This document shows, piece by piece, positions 15,378-24,808 of a stretch of DNA of 64,000 nt; positions within the stretch are counted from its first letter, which is position 1; each line of letters begins with the position of its first letter. A model generated the notes under the pieces. It had not been told where the DNA came from, did not search any database, and was given only the letters and a program-made list of their open reading frames with translations. A program made the position numbers and the translations under genes. This DNA is from an uncultured Alistipes sp. (lineage in GTDB: Bacteria; Bacteroidota; Bacteroidia; Bacteroidales; Rikenellaceae), in NCBI GenBank assembly GCA_949288735.1, contig CASELE010000003.1, positions 1 to 64,000 on the forward strand. The letters are read 5' to 3'.

Positions 15378-15407
15378 TTGCAGATTCTGATTTTTTATGT
15401 ACCTTTG
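15378..15407 (+). promoter_or_regulatory. Promoter of tRNA-Gln
   Basis: TTG at 15378-15380, a 19-bp spacer and TACCTTTG at 15400-15407 match the Bacteroidetes housekeeping promoter closely, 22 bp before the tRNA. Confidence 0.75.
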
Positions 15408-15429
15408 TCTGCGCTTTCGAGCGCACGAT

Positions 15430-15500
15430 TGAGCTATGGTGTAACGGTAACACAGCAGATTTTGGTTCTGTTATTCCAGGTTCGAATCCTGGTAGCTCAA
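15430..15500 (+). tRNA. tRNA-Gln (anticodon TTG)
   Basis: The acceptor arm TGAGCTA pairs fully with TAGCTCA. The anticodon stem GCAGA/TCTGT encloses the loop TTTTGGT, giving anticodon TTG for CAA codons. The T-arm is CCAGG-TTCGAAT-CCTGG. The 3' CCA is not encoded. A strong terminator follows. Confidence 0.95.
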
Positions 15501-15505
15501 CACGG

Positions 15506-15536
15506 ACAGGGGACGGCATGGCCGTCCCCTGTTTTT
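15506..15536 (+). terminator. Intrinsic terminator of tRNA-Gln
   Basis: ACAGGGGACGGC (15506-15517) pairs with its exact complement at 15521-15532 around ATG, followed by a run of five T. Confidence 0.9.
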
Positions 15537-15598
15537 CATGCATACTCGTTCCGCCGCGGATCCCCCCTCGCGGCTTCTGGCCGATGACCGGCCAGGCG

Positions 15599-16951
15599 TC
15601 AGAAGGCCTCGGTCATGTTCATGTAGAAGAGCCACCCCTTCTGCCCGGGCTCCTTGCCTATGTCGAAACGGAAGTTCTTGCGCGGCTGCACCTGTATGCG
15701 GAGCCCGGCTCCGTAGTTCCACTTCCATTTGCTCCACCGGGCCGGCGTATCGCCGATCGTCCCGACCGCGCCCCAAACGACGAAACCCAACTTCGAATAG
15801 AAGCGTCCCTTGCGGTAAGCCTCTTCGGAGCCGAACATATGACGGTACTCCACGATGCCGTAGGCCATCGACTTGTCACGGTACTTGCCCAGATAGTACC
15901 CGCGCAGATCGTTGGGAGAGCCGAACGAGGGGAGTTCCGTAAAAGGTACGTCCGAAAAGCCGATCTGTGTTCGAGCCGTCCAGGCCAGCACGCTGCGAGG
16001 TCGAAAGATTCGCTTGAACTGGCGATACTCAAATTCCAGAATCTGATAGTCGTACGTTCCTCCGAAAATGCGGCTGTACACCTTTCCCGTCAGACCTACC
16101 AGCAACCCCTCCGAAGGCATGGCCACATCGTCGCGCGTATCGTATTGGGCCATGGCGCCGAGGGCGATGTTCGTATATCTGGATCCCGTTCCGGAACCGA
16201 AGCGCATGTAATAGGGGTCGAGCGCCATGCGGGCGTTGATATCCGTCGACGAGGTATGGTTCACGTCGGCCACCGCCCCGACATAGAGGGCCGGACGCAC
16301 CTCCCAGACAAACTGCGGAGCGAACTGGAACATGCGCTTGTGGAACTCGGTGGTCTCCTTGCCCTGCCGTGTCTGTTCGACGGTGGCATAACCCTTGCCG
16401 TAGTAGTTGCTCGGTTCGTCGCGGTAGGCATACTTCAGATAGATACGGAACCGGTTCTCCTTCATGAAGAAGGACCCCGCACCCGCCACCACGATCGTGC
16501 CGTTGAGCGAAAGATTGAATCCTATGGGCAGAAACGAACGCTGCGAGAGCGAATCCGCACGGTTCAGCCGAAACGAGGCAAGCATCGCACCGCCTACGCC
16601 GAACGAGGCTTCGGGCGTATACGACGGTCCGCCGAGCACCGATATCCACACCTTCTTGCGGGCACGTATCGAATCGCGCCTTATCTGCCGCAGTTCGGAT
16701 TTACGCATCTGCTCGGGCGTGGGAGGCATCGTCAGCGTATCGCCCGATATGCCCCATACACCCGACACCCGTACGGGCGAGCCGGTCGTTCCATCCGCCC
16801 TCCCCATCGGAGCCCGTCGGGGCACTCCGCGCTCGAGCGTATCGACCGTCTCGTGCAGCGGCTTCGTCTCCTCTTCGGCGCGGAGCGGCATTACTCCGCC
16901 CGACAGCAGAAGCACAACGGCTAGCACCCGGAACATGCACCGTCTGCTCAT
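15599..16951 (-). CDS. Omp85/BamA-TamA-like outer-membrane beta-barrel protein
   Basis: From the ATG at 16951 the protein has 450 residues with a signal peptide (RCMFRVLAVVLLLSGG). The rest is a beta-barrel with alternating aromatic strands, and FGSPNDLRGYYLGKYRD contains the conserved (L)RGY motif of the Omp85 barrel loop. No POTRA repeats are apparent, so it is a barrel-dominated variant rather than BamA itself. Its start overlaps the sulfotransferase stop by 4 bp (ATGA), so it belongs to the sulfate/sulfotransferase operon. This suggests export or membrane placement of a sulfated product, which is inference. Confidence 0.85.
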   Translation of the reverse strand: MSRRCMFRVLAVVLLLSGGVMPLRAEEETKPLHETVDTLERGVPRRAPMGRADGTTGSPVRVSGVWGISGDTLTMPPTPEQMRKSELRQIRRDSIRARKKVWISVLGGPSYTPEASFGVGGAMLASFRLNRADSLSQRSFLPIGFNLSLNGTIVVAGAGSFFMKENRFRIYLKYAYRDEPSNYYGKGYATVEQTRQGKETTEFHKRMFQFAPQFVWEVRPALYVGAVADVNHTSSTDINARMALDPYYMRFGSGTGSRYTNIALGAMAQYDTRDDVAMPSEGLLVGLTGKVYSRIFGGTYDYQILEFEYRQFKRIFRPRSVLAWTARTQIGFSDVPFTELPSFGSPNDLRGYYLGKYRDKSMAYGIVEYRHMFGSEEAYRKGRFYSKLGFVVWGAVGTIGDTPARWSKWKWNYGAGLRIQVQPRKNFRFDIGKEPGQKGWLFYMNMTEAF

Positions 16952-18051
16952 GGACGGTAATCCCATTGACGGAGCGCCCGCTCCCAATGCGTCTCCACCA
17001 GCCGCACGGTCTCCTCGCTGAAGACCCGCCGGTTCTTGCGGAACGTGCGATGGGCATCCAAATAGGCGGCCATCGCCGGACGCACCCGTTCGAAGTCGCC
17101 CAGCGAAAGCGCACGGTAGATCTCCTCGGTCCGGCCGAGCGGATCGGCCTCGAAATCCTCGAAACGCACCTCGACGAGCTGGTCTGCGGGAATCAGGCTC
17201 TTCTCACGCTCGTACTTGTCGTACAGTTCGACATAGGTATCGAGGATCTGCCGCTGCATCTCCTCGTCCGGGATACGCTGCAGGCATATCGGCCGCATCG
17301 TATTGCGGAAGAAGCTGCTCGTCGAGTCGAAAACGGCATATGGATTGCGTATCAGATAGATGAACTTCGCATCGGGATACATCTCCATCAGCAGGCGGAT
17401 ACGTCCCGTATGGGGCGGATTCTTGCTCAGATAGCGCGTCCGGCCCGATGTGCGGAGCGCGATGCGTATCATCTTGTCGAGCGCCTCGCGGAGCGACCGC
17501 AGCTCCCCGTCGGCGATACCGTCGAGAAGCAGGTACTTCCTGCGATATTCGCTCCACAGACGCGGAAACATCCAGAAGTGATAATAGGAGCAGGGCGTCA
17601 TGTTCGAGAGGGCAAACTCCTCCTCCTGCGGCAGATCCGCCCCCAGTTCCACCGCATCGGTCGGTCGCTGCGACGGCATGACCGCCGACATGCACCCCTT
17701 GAAAAAGGAGCGACCCCGAAGCATCAGATGGGGAAAGACCGTCTGATAGGTCGAACAGCAACCGAAACGGTCATCGCACGAAATGACATTGTGCATGAAG
17801 GTAGTACCGCTCCGCCAGTGTCCCAGAATGAAAACCGGAGCCTCGATGCGGTCTTCGGAGGGACTATCGTTCCAGCAGCGTTCGTTGAGGGCATAGAAGG
17901 GGTCGAGCATACGCCGCACCCGCTTCGTCAGCCGGAACTTGCGACGATATTCCGGATCGATCTCCACGCCGCGTGTCACCGCTTCGAAAGTCTCGCGGTC
18001 GGCACCCACCAGCGTATTGACAGGCAGTTTGTCGAATTTGATCAGACCCAT
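16948..18051 (-). CDS. PAPS-dependent sulfotransferase
   Basis: The ATG at 18051 gives 367 residues; a GTG at 18057 is an alternative start. The 5'-phosphosulfate loop is PVFILGHWRSGTTFMHN near residue 74. The 3'-phosphate region is FIYLIRNPYAVFDSTSS near 230, with the Arg and Ser expected in the family. RYLSKNPPHTGR lies between them. This is the bacterial Sulfotransfer_3-like type, which moves sulfate from PAPS to a hydroxyl of a small molecule, lipid or sugar. It follows cysN directly in an operon that makes PAPS, and a steroid-reductase operon lies beside it. Substrate is inferred only. Confidence 0.9.
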   Translation of the reverse strand: MGLIKFDKLPVNTLVGADRETFEAVTRGVEIDPEYRRKFRLTKRVRRMLDPFYALNERCWNDSPSEDRIEAPVFILGHWRSGTTFMHNVISCDDRFGCCSTYQTVFPHLMLRGRSFFKGCMSAVMPSQRPTDAVELGADLPQEEEFALSNMTPCSYYHFWMFPRLWSEYRRKYLLLDGIADGELRSLREALDKMIRIALRTSGRTRYLSKNPPHTGRIRLLMEMYPDAKFIYLIRNPYAVFDSTSSFFRNTMRPICLQRIPDEEMQRQILDTYVELYDKYEREKSLIPADQLVEVRFEDFEADPLGRTEEIYRALSLGDFERVRPAMAAYLDAHRTFRKNRRVFSEETVRLVETHWERALRQWDYRP

Positions 18052-18057
18052 ACGCAC

Positions 18058-19485
18058 CTATTTTTTACATGTAACCCGCACTCCGTTGCGGCGCAGATAG
18101 TCGCACGCACGCTCCAACGCCTCGAAATGCTCTTCGCCGATACCCAGTTCGGCAAGCGGGAGCACCAGTTCGGTGGCGTCGTGCCGGCCGCCGCGCCGTT
18201 CCTCGGCCGGAGCGAGAATCATGCCGACGGCCGAGGTAAAGTTGGTCACGGGATCGATCAGAATGAAAGCGCCCGTCGCACGGTTACCGGCATAGGCATC
18301 GTACATCACGAGACTGTTCGCCTCGATGGTCACCTCGCCTATCTCGTTCAGGACAAACGCTTCGGAATCGCTGTGCTCGAGCGTATTGACGTCGATACGG
18401 AAGTGAACCTCGCGCACCTGTGCCCGTGTCTGGTTGGTCGTCTGTTTCAGGTAGAAGGACTTCGTGCGGTCCATCGGCTCTTCGTCCATCCACACCAGCA
18501 CGGCCCGGAAGGCATGTCCCGTATGCGGAAGGTTGTCGGGACGCACGAGCATCTCGCCGCGCGAAAGGTCTATCTCATCCTCCAGCGTCAGCGTCACCGA
18601 CTGAGGCGCGAAGGCTCGTTCGAGCGAACCGTCGTAGGTGACGATCTCCTTCACGCGCGACCGTCGGCCCGAGGGCAGCGCCACCACCTCGTCGCCGCGC
18701 CGCACCACGCCCGAAGCGATCTTGCCGCTGAATCCGCGGAAATCGAGGTTCGGGCGCAACACGTACTGCACCGGAAAGCGGAAATCCGCAAGGTTGATAT
18801 CCTGGTCGATGGGGACCGTTTCCAGATACTCCATCAGCGGCTGCCCGTCGTACCAGGGTGTCCGCGCGCTACGCTCCACCACGTTGTCGCCGTCGAGAGC
18901 CGAGAGCGGTATGCACTGCAGGTCGGGGATGGCGAACGGGGTGACAAAGGCACGGTATTCGTCGCAGATGGCACGGAAACGCTCCTCCGAAAAATCCACC
19001 AGATCCATCTTGTTCACCGCCAGAACCACGTGGCGGATACCGAGCAGCGAGACCAGGAAGGTATGGCGCCGGGTCTGCGTCACCACACCGGCGCGGGCAT
19101 CCACCAGGATGATGGCCAGATTGGCCGTCGAACCGCCCGTAATCATGTTGCGCGTATACTGCTCGTGTCCGGGCGTATCGGCGATGATGAACTTGCGCCG
19201 GTTAGTCGAGAAGTACCGGTAGGCCACGTCGATGGTGATACCCTGTTCGCGTTCTGCCTTCAGGCCGTCGCACAGCAGGGCATAGTCGATGTGGTCACCG
19301 GCATTGCCGCAACGCTTGCTGTCGCGTTCGAGCGCCTGCAGCTGGTCCTCGTAGAGGCGCTTGCTGTCGAAGAGCAGCCGTCCGATCAGGGTCGACTTGC
19401 CGTCGTCCACCGAACCGGCGGTCAACAGGCGCAGCAGGTCCTTGCGTTCGTCCTGCGCCAGAAATTCCTCTATGCTGATTGCCAT
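18058..19485 (-). CDS. cysN: Sulfate adenylyltransferase subunit 1 (GTPase)
   Basis: The 475-residue protein is the GTPase subunit of ATP sulfurylase, which couples GTP hydrolysis to making adenosine phosphosulfate (APS). It has the G1 motif [15 protein letters not shown] near residue 25, G3 [12 protein letters not shown] near 102, and G4 NKMDLVD near 157, then an EF-Tu-like beta-barrel part. It stops where the sulfotransferase start region begins and lies 14 bp downstream of cysD. There is no fused APS kinase domain; a separate cysC is present in the operon. Confidence 0.95.
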   Translation of the reverse strand: MAISIEEFLAQDERKDLLRLLTAGSVDDGKSTLIGRLLFDSKRLYEDQLQALERDSKRCGNAGDHIDYALLCDGLKAEREQGITIDVAYRYFSTNRRKFIIADTPGHEQYTRNMITGGSTANLAIILVDARAGVVTQTRRHTFLVSLLGIRHVVLAVNKMDLVDFSEERFRAICDEYRAFVTPFAIPDLQCIPLSALDGDNVVERSARTPWYDGQPLMEYLETVPIDQDINLADFRFPVQYVLRPNLDFRGFSGKIASGVVRRGDEVVALPSGRRSRVKEIVTYDGSLERAFAPQSVTLTLEDEIDLSRGEMLVRPDNLPHTGHAFRAVLVWMDEEPMDRTKSFYLKQTTNQTRAQVREVHFRIDVNTLEHSDSEAFVLNEIGEVTIEANSLVMYDAYAGNRATGAFILIDPVTNFTSAVGMILAPAEERRGGRHDATELVLPLAELGIGEEHFEALERACDYLRRNGVRVTCKK

Positions 19486-19499
19486 GATTGTCTGTCGAT

Positions 19500-20408
19500 T
19501 TAGAAGTAACCTTCACGCTTCTTCTGCTCCATGCTCCCCTCCTGATCGAAATCGATCACGCGCGTGGTGCGTTCGCTCTTCGTGGTGGTCATCATCTCCT
19601 CCACGATCTTCTCTATGGTGTCGGCCTCGCTCTCCACGGCGCCCGTCAACGGATAACAGCCCAAAGTCCGAAAGCGTACCTTGCGCATCTTCGCCGTACG
19701 GCGCAGTTCCTCGGGCATACGGTCGTCATCGACCATGATCAGGTTGCCGTTGTACTCCACCACGGGCCGCTCCTTGGCAAAATAGAGCGGCACGATGGGG
19801 ATGTGCTCCTGACGGATGTACTGCCATACGTCGAGTTCGGTCCAGTTCGACAGCGGAAAGACACGGATGCTCTCGCCCTCGTTGATACGCGTGTTGTAGA
19901 TATCCCACAATTCGGGGCGCTGGTTCTTGGGATCCCACTGCTGGAACTCGTTGCGGAACGAAAAGATACGCTCCTTGGCACGGCTCTTCTCCTCGTCGCG
20001 GCGCGCCCCGCCGAAGGCGGCATCGAATCCGTACTTCTTCAAGGCCATAAGCAGGGCCTGCGTCTTCATCAGATCGGTATGCACCTTGCTACCGTGGGTG
20101 AAGGGCCCCACTCCGGCTTCGTAGGCCTTCCTGTTGTACTCGACGATGAGATTCCAGCCGTACTCCTTCGCGTAGCGGTCGCGGAATTCAATCATCTCGC
20201 GGAACTTCCACTTCGAATCGATGTGCATCAGCGGAAAGGGCACCTTTCCGGGATAGAAGGCCTTTTCGGCCAGGCGGACCATGACCGACGAATCCTTGCC
20301 TATCGAATAGAGCATCACCGGATTGCGAAACTCGGCCGCCACCTCGCGAATGATGTGTATCGATTCGGCTTCAAGAGCCTTCAGATGGCTCAACTGATAT
20401 TTCTCCAT
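19500..20408 (-). CDS. cysD: Sulfate adenylyltransferase subunit 2
   Basis: The 302-residue protein is the catalytic N-type ATP pyrophosphatase subunit of ATP sulfurylase. The PP-loop [10 protein letters not shown] is near residue 36, and the conserved [13 protein letters not shown] follows. [28 protein letters not shown] and [15 protein letters not shown] mark the CysD family rather than PAPS reductase (CysH), which shares the fold. The C-terminus REGYF is typical. It is preceded by cysC and followed by cysN. Confidence 0.96.
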   Translation of the reverse strand: MEKYQLSHLKALEAESIHIIREVAAEFRNPVMLYSIGKDSSVMVRLAEKAFYPGKVPFPLMHIDSKWKFREMIEFRDRYAKEYGWNLIVEYNRKAYEAGVGPFTHGSKVHTDLMKTQALLMALKKYGFDAAFGGARRDEEKSRAKERIFSFRNEFQQWDPKNQRPELWDIYNTRINEGESIRVFPLSNWTELDVWQYIRQEHIPIVPLYFAKERPVVEYNGNLIMVDDDRMPEELRRTAKMRKVRFRTLGCYPLTGAVESEADTIEKIVEEMMTTTKSERTTRVIDFDQEGSMEQKKREGYF

Positions 20409-20432
20409 AGCTGTTGCTGTCGCTGTCTCTAT

Positions 20433-21038
20433 CTATCTATCTGCTTCCGGTCGGATGCGTCTCCAGACGAACTCCATCACCTCACGGGCGCAGGCTTCGG
20501 CCTCACGGCCCCGCGTATCGATCCGCAGGGCGGGAGTCTCGGGCTCCTCGAAGGGGGCCGATATGCCCGTAAAGTCGCGAAGCTCGCCCCGGCGTGCCTT
20601 GGCATAGAGTCCCTTCACGTCACGCCGCTCGCACTCATCGAGCGGTGTCGAAACATAGACCTCCACGAAATCGTCGCTGCCGATGATCGATGCGGCCAGT
20701 TCGCGAAGTTCACGCGTGGGGCTGACGAAGGCGGCCAGCGTGACAATCCCCGTATCGGTGAAGAGACGGCACACTTCGGCGATACGGCGTATGTTTTCGC
20801 GACGGTCCTCCTCCGAGAAACCCAGATTGGAACTGATGCCGCAACGCACATTGTCTCCGTCGAGAATCCGGCAGAGCACACCGCGTTCGGCCAGAGCGCG
20901 TTCCAGCGCCACGGCCACCGTACTCTTGCCCGACCCCGAAAGGCCCGTGAACCAGACGGTGAGTCCGCGCTGTCCGAGCTGCCGCTCCTTGTCGGCCCGG
21001 GACTGCATGCGGTCGAATATGGGATGTATTTCTTTCAT
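20433..21038 (-). CDS. cysC: Adenylylsulfate (APS) kinase
   Basis: The 201-residue enzyme phosphorylates APS to PAPS, the sulfate donor for sulfotransferases. The P-loop GLSGSGKST is near residue 33, the APS-binding LDGDNVRCGI near 58, and NLGFSEEDRRENIRR follows. FVSPTRELR and KGLYAKARRGEL match the kinase lid region. It precedes cysD by 24 bp and follows the permease by 19 bp. As no PAPS reductase is found in this operon, PAPS here looks destined for sulfation rather than for cysteine synthesis. Confidence 0.95.
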   Translation of the reverse strand: MKEIHPIFDRMQSRADKERQLGQRGLTVWFTGLSGSGKSTVAVALERALAERGVLCRILDGDNVRCGISSNLGFSEEDRRENIRRIAEVCRLFTDTGIVTLAAFVSPTRELRELAASIIGSDDFVEVYVSTPLDECERRDVKGLYAKARRGELRDFTGISAPFEEPETPALRIDTRGREAEACAREVMEFVWRRIRPEADR

Positions 21039-21057
21039 TGGTATAATCGTCCTGGAA

Positions 21058-22641
21058 TCAGAAGGGCCAGAAGAGCGGAATCAGCACGACCGACAAAATG
21101 AAGGCTATCAGATTCAACGGCAAACCTATACGCACGAAATCGCTGAACCGGTAGTTGCCGATGCCCTGTACGATCATGTTCGTCTGATACCCAATCGGAC
21201 ACGAGAAACTGGCCGATGCCGCGATGCAGATCGCCACGAAGAAGGGCATCGGATCGACCCCCAGCTGCATGGCGGCCGACAGGGCGACGGGGAAGGCGAA
21301 GGCCGCAGCGGCGTTGTTGGTGATGAACTCCGTGATGACGTTGGTCGTCACATAGAGAATGGCCAGCACGATCCACGGCGACACGGAACCCGAGATACCG
21401 ATCAGGAACGAGGCGATTGCATCGGCCAGTCCGGAATTGGTCATCGCCCGGCTGATGGCCAGCGCGCAGGCGATGGTCACCAGGATGTCCCACGAAATGA
21501 ACTTCGTGTATTTCTTGGCGGGGAAGAGGTTGAAGAAGGCCATGGCCACCGTCACCACACAGGCCCAAAAAAACATGTCGAGCGACATCCCGGGCAGGAT
21601 CCGCTCCATGAAGGGCATGCTTCCGAAGGTGGCGCCCATGATCATCACCACGAGCAGGCCCAGAGCCAGCCACTTCTTCCACTTCGGCCCGGCCTGGTAA
21701 TGTACCGAGCCGTTGCTCACCATGAGGAAGACACTCGAATCGCCCCACGTGCGGACGAAACTTCCGTCCGTATCGAGCACGAGCGTATCGCCCCGTCTGA
21801 AGACGAAGCGGTCCAGATCGGTCTGCCGCTCGCCGTCGCGGCGCACCTCGCGCACTTCAGCATTGTAATGACGCTTGAAGTCGAATTCGCGATAAGGGGT
21901 GTTGATGCCCGGGAAGCGGGGGCCGAGCACCACCTCCACCCGGTTGGGATCGTCCGTACGGTCCGAATCCTCCTCGGCCGGATCATCGACCGGATCCTCC
22001 TCCGCACCTTCGTCCGACAGGTCGGCGGACGGAAGACGGCGCTCGCCGAAAAAGACCAGATAGAGCACGCCGACGGCGGCGACCACGACCCCCACCTTGC
22101 TCAGTTCGAACATCGTCAGACCGTCGAATCCGGCCTCGAGCATCAGACCGTGGACGACCAGATTGGTCGAGGTGCCGATCAGCGTGCACATGCCGCCCAG
22201 GATGGCGGCATACGAGAGAGGAATGAAGAACTTCTTGACGGGCAGCTGCGCCTTGCGCGCCCACTGCTTGATGATCGGGATGAAGATGACCACCAGCGGC
22301 GTATTGTTCAGGAAGGCCGACGCGAAGGCGACCGTAGGCACGATACGCGCATACCCGCTCCGTACGCTCTGGCCTTTGCGTGCCGAGAGCAGCCGCTCCA
22401 TGAGGTGGCCCAGACAGTCGCTGCGCCGCACCCCCTCGCTCACCAGGAAGAGCAGTGCGACCGTGATCATACCCTTGTTGCTGAACCCCTCCACCACTTC
22501 GGCGGGTGTCAGGATGCCGAAGCACATGAAGAGGACCACGACGGAGAAGAGCACCAGACCCGGCCGCAGACGGTCCATGGCCAGCAGGGCGACCATGACA
22601 ACGAGCGAGGCCAGCACAAGCCAGATTTCGACGTTTTCCAT
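21058..22641 (-). CDS. SLC13/DASS-type permease with central RCK-C domain, probable sulfate transporter
   Basis: From MENVEIWLVLAS at 22641 the protein has 527 residues: a dozen or so hydrophobic segments split by a soluble part. NNTPLVVIFIPI and the TSTNLVVHG motif in the first half, and TNNAAAAFAFPVALS in the second, are the paired hairpin motifs of the DASS/ArsB superfamily. The central domain with RRGDTLVLDTDGSF resembles a TrkA/RCK C-terminal domain. It heads the operon with cysC, cysD and cysN, so sulfate import is the likely job; anion selectivity is otherwise unproven. Confidence 0.85.
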   Translation of the reverse strand: MENVEIWLVLASLVVMVALLAMDRLRPGLVLFSVVVLFMCFGILTPAEVVEGFSNKGMITVALLFLVSEGVRRSDCLGHLMERLLSARKGQSVRSGYARIVPTVAFASAFLNNTPLVVIFIPIIKQWARKAQLPVKKFFIPLSYAAILGGMCTLIGTSTNLVVHGLMLEAGFDGLTMFELSKVGVVVAAVGVLYLVFFGERRLPSADLSDEGAEEDPVDDPAEEDSDRTDDPNRVEVVLGPRFPGINTPYREFDFKRHYNAEVREVRRDGERQTDLDRFVFRRGDTLVLDTDGSFVRTWGDSSVFLMVSNGSVHYQAGPKWKKWLALGLLVVMIMGATFGSMPFMERILPGMSLDMFFWACVVTVAMAFFNLFPAKKYTKFISWDILVTIACALAISRAMTNSGLADAIASFLIGISGSVSPWIVLAILYVTTNVITEFITNNAAAAFAFPVALSAAMQLGVDPMPFFVAICIAASASFSCPIGYQTNMIVQGIGNYRFSDFVRIGLPLNLIAFILSVVLIPLFWPF

Positions 22642-22794
22642 CGGTGCAACAAATTTTTCCGAGCGAGCAAAAATAATAAAAAACATTCAAAACAGGAAAA
22701 AGCCGGAGGAGTATCTACCATATCGACCAGAATCCGACCCAAACCGAACCGCGAACCGTATCGGAAGCCCGTTCCGTCTTATCCGAAATCTTCG

Positions 22795-22802
22795 TATCTT
22801 TG
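22795..22802 (+). promoter_or_regulatory. -7 element TATCTTTG of the steroid-reductase operon
   Basis: An exact TAnnTTTG element lies 16 bp before the ATG at 22819. The 177-bp divergent gap 22642-22818 must also hold the leftward promoter of the sulfate operon, so the two sets could share control. Confidence 0.7.
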
Positions 22803-22818
22803 CGCCGTCAAACCCGAT

Positions 22819-23589
22819 ATGCGCACCATGGTTGCTGCCTTCGACATCTTTCTCATCGTCATGTCCCTGCTCGCACTCGCGGTATTCGTCGCGCTCCAGC
22901 GCTTCGAGGCGGGCTACGGTTACCTGTTCGATGCGAGATACGGCCCGCCCCTCTCCAACCGTCTGGGCTGGATTCTGATGGAGGCGCCCGTCTTCATCGC
23001 GATGACCGTTCTGTGGCTTCTTTCCGACCGGACATGGCAGGCTGCCCCGCTCACTCTGTTCCTGCTGTTTCAGAGCCATTACCTCTACCGTTCATTCATC
23101 TTTCCGCTTCGGATGCGCGGCCGCTCGAAGATGCCCCTGGGCATCGTGGCGATGGGGATGCTCTTCAATACGCTCAACGCCCTGATGCAGGGCGGCTGGA
23201 TCTTCTTCGTCTCTCCGGCGGACTACTACGACGGCTGGTTCGCGAAGCCCTTCATCTACATCGGTGCGGCCGTCTTCTTCACGGGCATGTATATCAACCG
23301 CCGCTCCGACGCCATCATACGCAACCTGCGCCGGCCGGGCGACACGCGCCACTACATTCCGCGCGGCGGCATGTTCCGTTACGTTTCGTCGGCCAACTAC
23401 TTCGGCGAACTGACCGAATGGGTCGGTTTCGCCATAGCCTCGTGGTCATGGGCGGGTCTCGTCTTCGTCTGGTGGACCTTCGCCAACCTCGCCCCCCGCT
23501 CCGCCTCGCTGTACCGCCGCTACACCGCGGAGTTCGGCGAGGAGTTCACCTCGCTGCACCGCAAGAAAATCATACCTTTCATATATTAA
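22819..23589 (+). CDS. Steroid 5-alpha-reductase family protein (3-oxo-5-alpha-steroid 4-dehydrogenase type)
   Basis: The 256-residue membrane protein is close in length to human SRD5A1/2. It has about six or seven hydrophobic helices. The C-terminal signature is strong: FRYVSSANYFGELTEWVGF, ASWSWAGLVFVWWTFANL, then RYTAEFGEEF and a final KKIIPFIY. This is the NADPH- and steroid-binding end of the family, with the Asn-Tyr-Phe-Gly-Glu core kept. The reaction would be NADPH-dependent reduction of the delta-4 double bond of a 3-oxo-steroid to the 5-alpha product. It is the first gene of a four-gene operon. A non-steroid enone or lipid substrate cannot be excluded. Confidence 0.9.
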   Translation: MRTMVAAFDIFLIVMSLLALAVFVALQRFEAGYGYLFDARYGPPLSNRLGWILMEAPVFIAMTVLWLLSDRTWQAAPLTLFLLFQSHYLYRSFIFPLRMRGRSKMPLGIVAMGMLFNTLNALMQGGWIFFVSPADYYDGWFAKPFIYIGAAVFFTGMYINRRSDAIIRNLRRPGDTRHYIPRGGMFRYVSSANYFGELTEWVGFAIASWSWAGLVFVWWTFANLAPRSASLYRRYTAEFGEEFTSLHRKKIIPFIY

Positions 23590-23594
23590 CCTCC

Positions 23595-24806
23595 ATGTCG
23601 CGACTCTTCACCCCCTACAGACTGGGCCCCGTCACGCTTCGCAACCGCACGATCCGCTCGGCGGCCTTCGAATCGATGGGCAAGGATTTCGGTCCCACGG
23701 AGCAGCTCAAGCAATACCACGTGAGCGTGGCGCGCGGCGGCATCGGAATGACGACGCTCGCCTACGCCGCCGTGAGCCGCAGCGGCTTATCGTTCCGCAA
23801 ACAGCTATGGCTCAGGCCGGAAATTGTCCCTGCCCTGCGCGACATTACCGAAGCCATACACGCCGAAGGAGCCGCCGCATCCATTCAGATCGGCCACTGC
23901 GGCAACATGACCCACCTCTCTACCGCCGGACAGATACCTGTCGGAGCCTCTACGGGCATCAACCTCTACGCCTATACCCCCGTGCGGGGCATGCGGCGCA
24001 GTGAGATCACCGCCGTAGCCAAGGATTTCGGACGTGCCGTCCATACGGCCCACGAGGCGGGGTTCGACTGCGTGGAGGTCCATGCGGGCCACGGATATCT
24101 CATTTCGCAGTTTCTCTCGCCCTACACCAACCACCGCCGCGACGAGTACGGCGGTTCGCTCGACAACCGCATGCGCTTCATGCGCATGTGCCTGGAGGAG
24201 GTGATGGAGGCCGCCGCCCGGACCCGCACGGCAGTACTGGTCAAGCACAACATGTACGACGGCTTCAAGGGCGGCATCGAGATACCGGAAAGTCTCGAAA
24301 TAGCCCGTGAAATCGAACGCTACGGCGTGAACGGCATCGTTCTCTCGGGAGGCTTCGTCTCGAAGGCCCCGATGGCCGTCATGCGGGGGCTCATCCCGAT
24401 CTATACCATGAGCTACTACTCGCCCTGGTGGCTCCGCTACTTCATCCGCTGGTGCGGGCCGATGATGATCAAGCAGTTCCCCTTCGAGGAGTGCTACTTC
24501 CTCGAGGATGCCCGAAAGTTCCGGGCCGAGCTGAAGTGTCCGCTGGTCTACGTGGGCGGTCTGGTGAGCCGTGCAGGCATCGACCGGGCTCTCGACGCCG
24601 GTTTCGAAATGGTACAGATGGGGCGCGCGCTGGTGAACGACCCCGCCTTCGTCGAGAAGCTGCGCACGGGCGACGAAAAGACCCGCAGCGGATGCGATCA
24701 TCGCAACTATTGTATTGCCCGCATGTATTCGGTCGACATGAAGTGCTGCAAGCACTGTCCCGACCTGCCTAAACGAATCCGCGAAGAGCTCGAACGACTT
24801 CCCTGA
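23595..24806 (+). CDS. Old Yellow Enzyme-type NADH:flavin oxidoreductase, candidate 5-beta-reductase
   Basis: The 403-residue FMN TIM-barrel enzyme starts 5 bp after the 5-alpha-reductase stop. Family motifs are LFTPYRLGPVTLRNR at the start, SIQIGHCGN near 100, CVEVHAGHGYLISQFLSP with NHRRDEYGGSLDNR in the middle, and VYVGGLVSRAGI plus MVQMGRALVNDP for phosphate binding. The C-terminus has a Cys cluster (CDHRNYC and CCKHC) reminiscent of, but not identical to, the 4Fe-4S motif of BaiCD-like enzymes. It lacks the long C-terminal NAD domain of BaiH. Enone reduction of a 3-oxo-delta-4 steroid is a sensible guess from context. Confidence 0.85.
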   Translation: MSRLFTPYRLGPVTLRNRTIRSAAFESMGKDFGPTEQLKQYHVSVARGGIGMTTLAYAAVSRSGLSFRKQLWLRPEIVPALRDITEAIHAEGAAASIQIGHCGNMTHLSTAGQIPVGASTGINLYAYTPVRGMRRSEITAVAKDFGRAVHTAHEAGFDCVEVHAGHGYLISQFLSPYTNHRRDEYGGSLDNRMRFMRMCLEEVMEAAARTRTAVLVKHNMYDGFKGGIEIPESLEIAREIERYGVNGIVLSGGFVSKAPMAVMRGLIPIYTMSYYSPWWLRYFIRWCGPMMIKQFPFEECYFLEDARKFRAELKCPLVYVGGLVSRAGIDRALDAGFEMVQMGRALVNDPAFVEKLRTGDEKTRSGCDHRNYCIARMYSVDMKCCKHCPDLPKRIREELERLP

Positions 24807-24808
24807 CA

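Noticed and set aside
15313-15543. Leftward ORF over tRNA-Gln
   Set aside because: Antisense of the tRNA and its terminator; same artefact.
16966-19503. 845-codon rightward frame opposite the sulfotransferase and cysN
   Set aside because: Shadow frame produced by codon bias of the two real genes.
20683-22818. Upstream extension of the 5-alpha-reductase frame
   Set aside because: It runs antisense through the permease and cysC; the real start at 22819 follows a -7 box and gives the family length.
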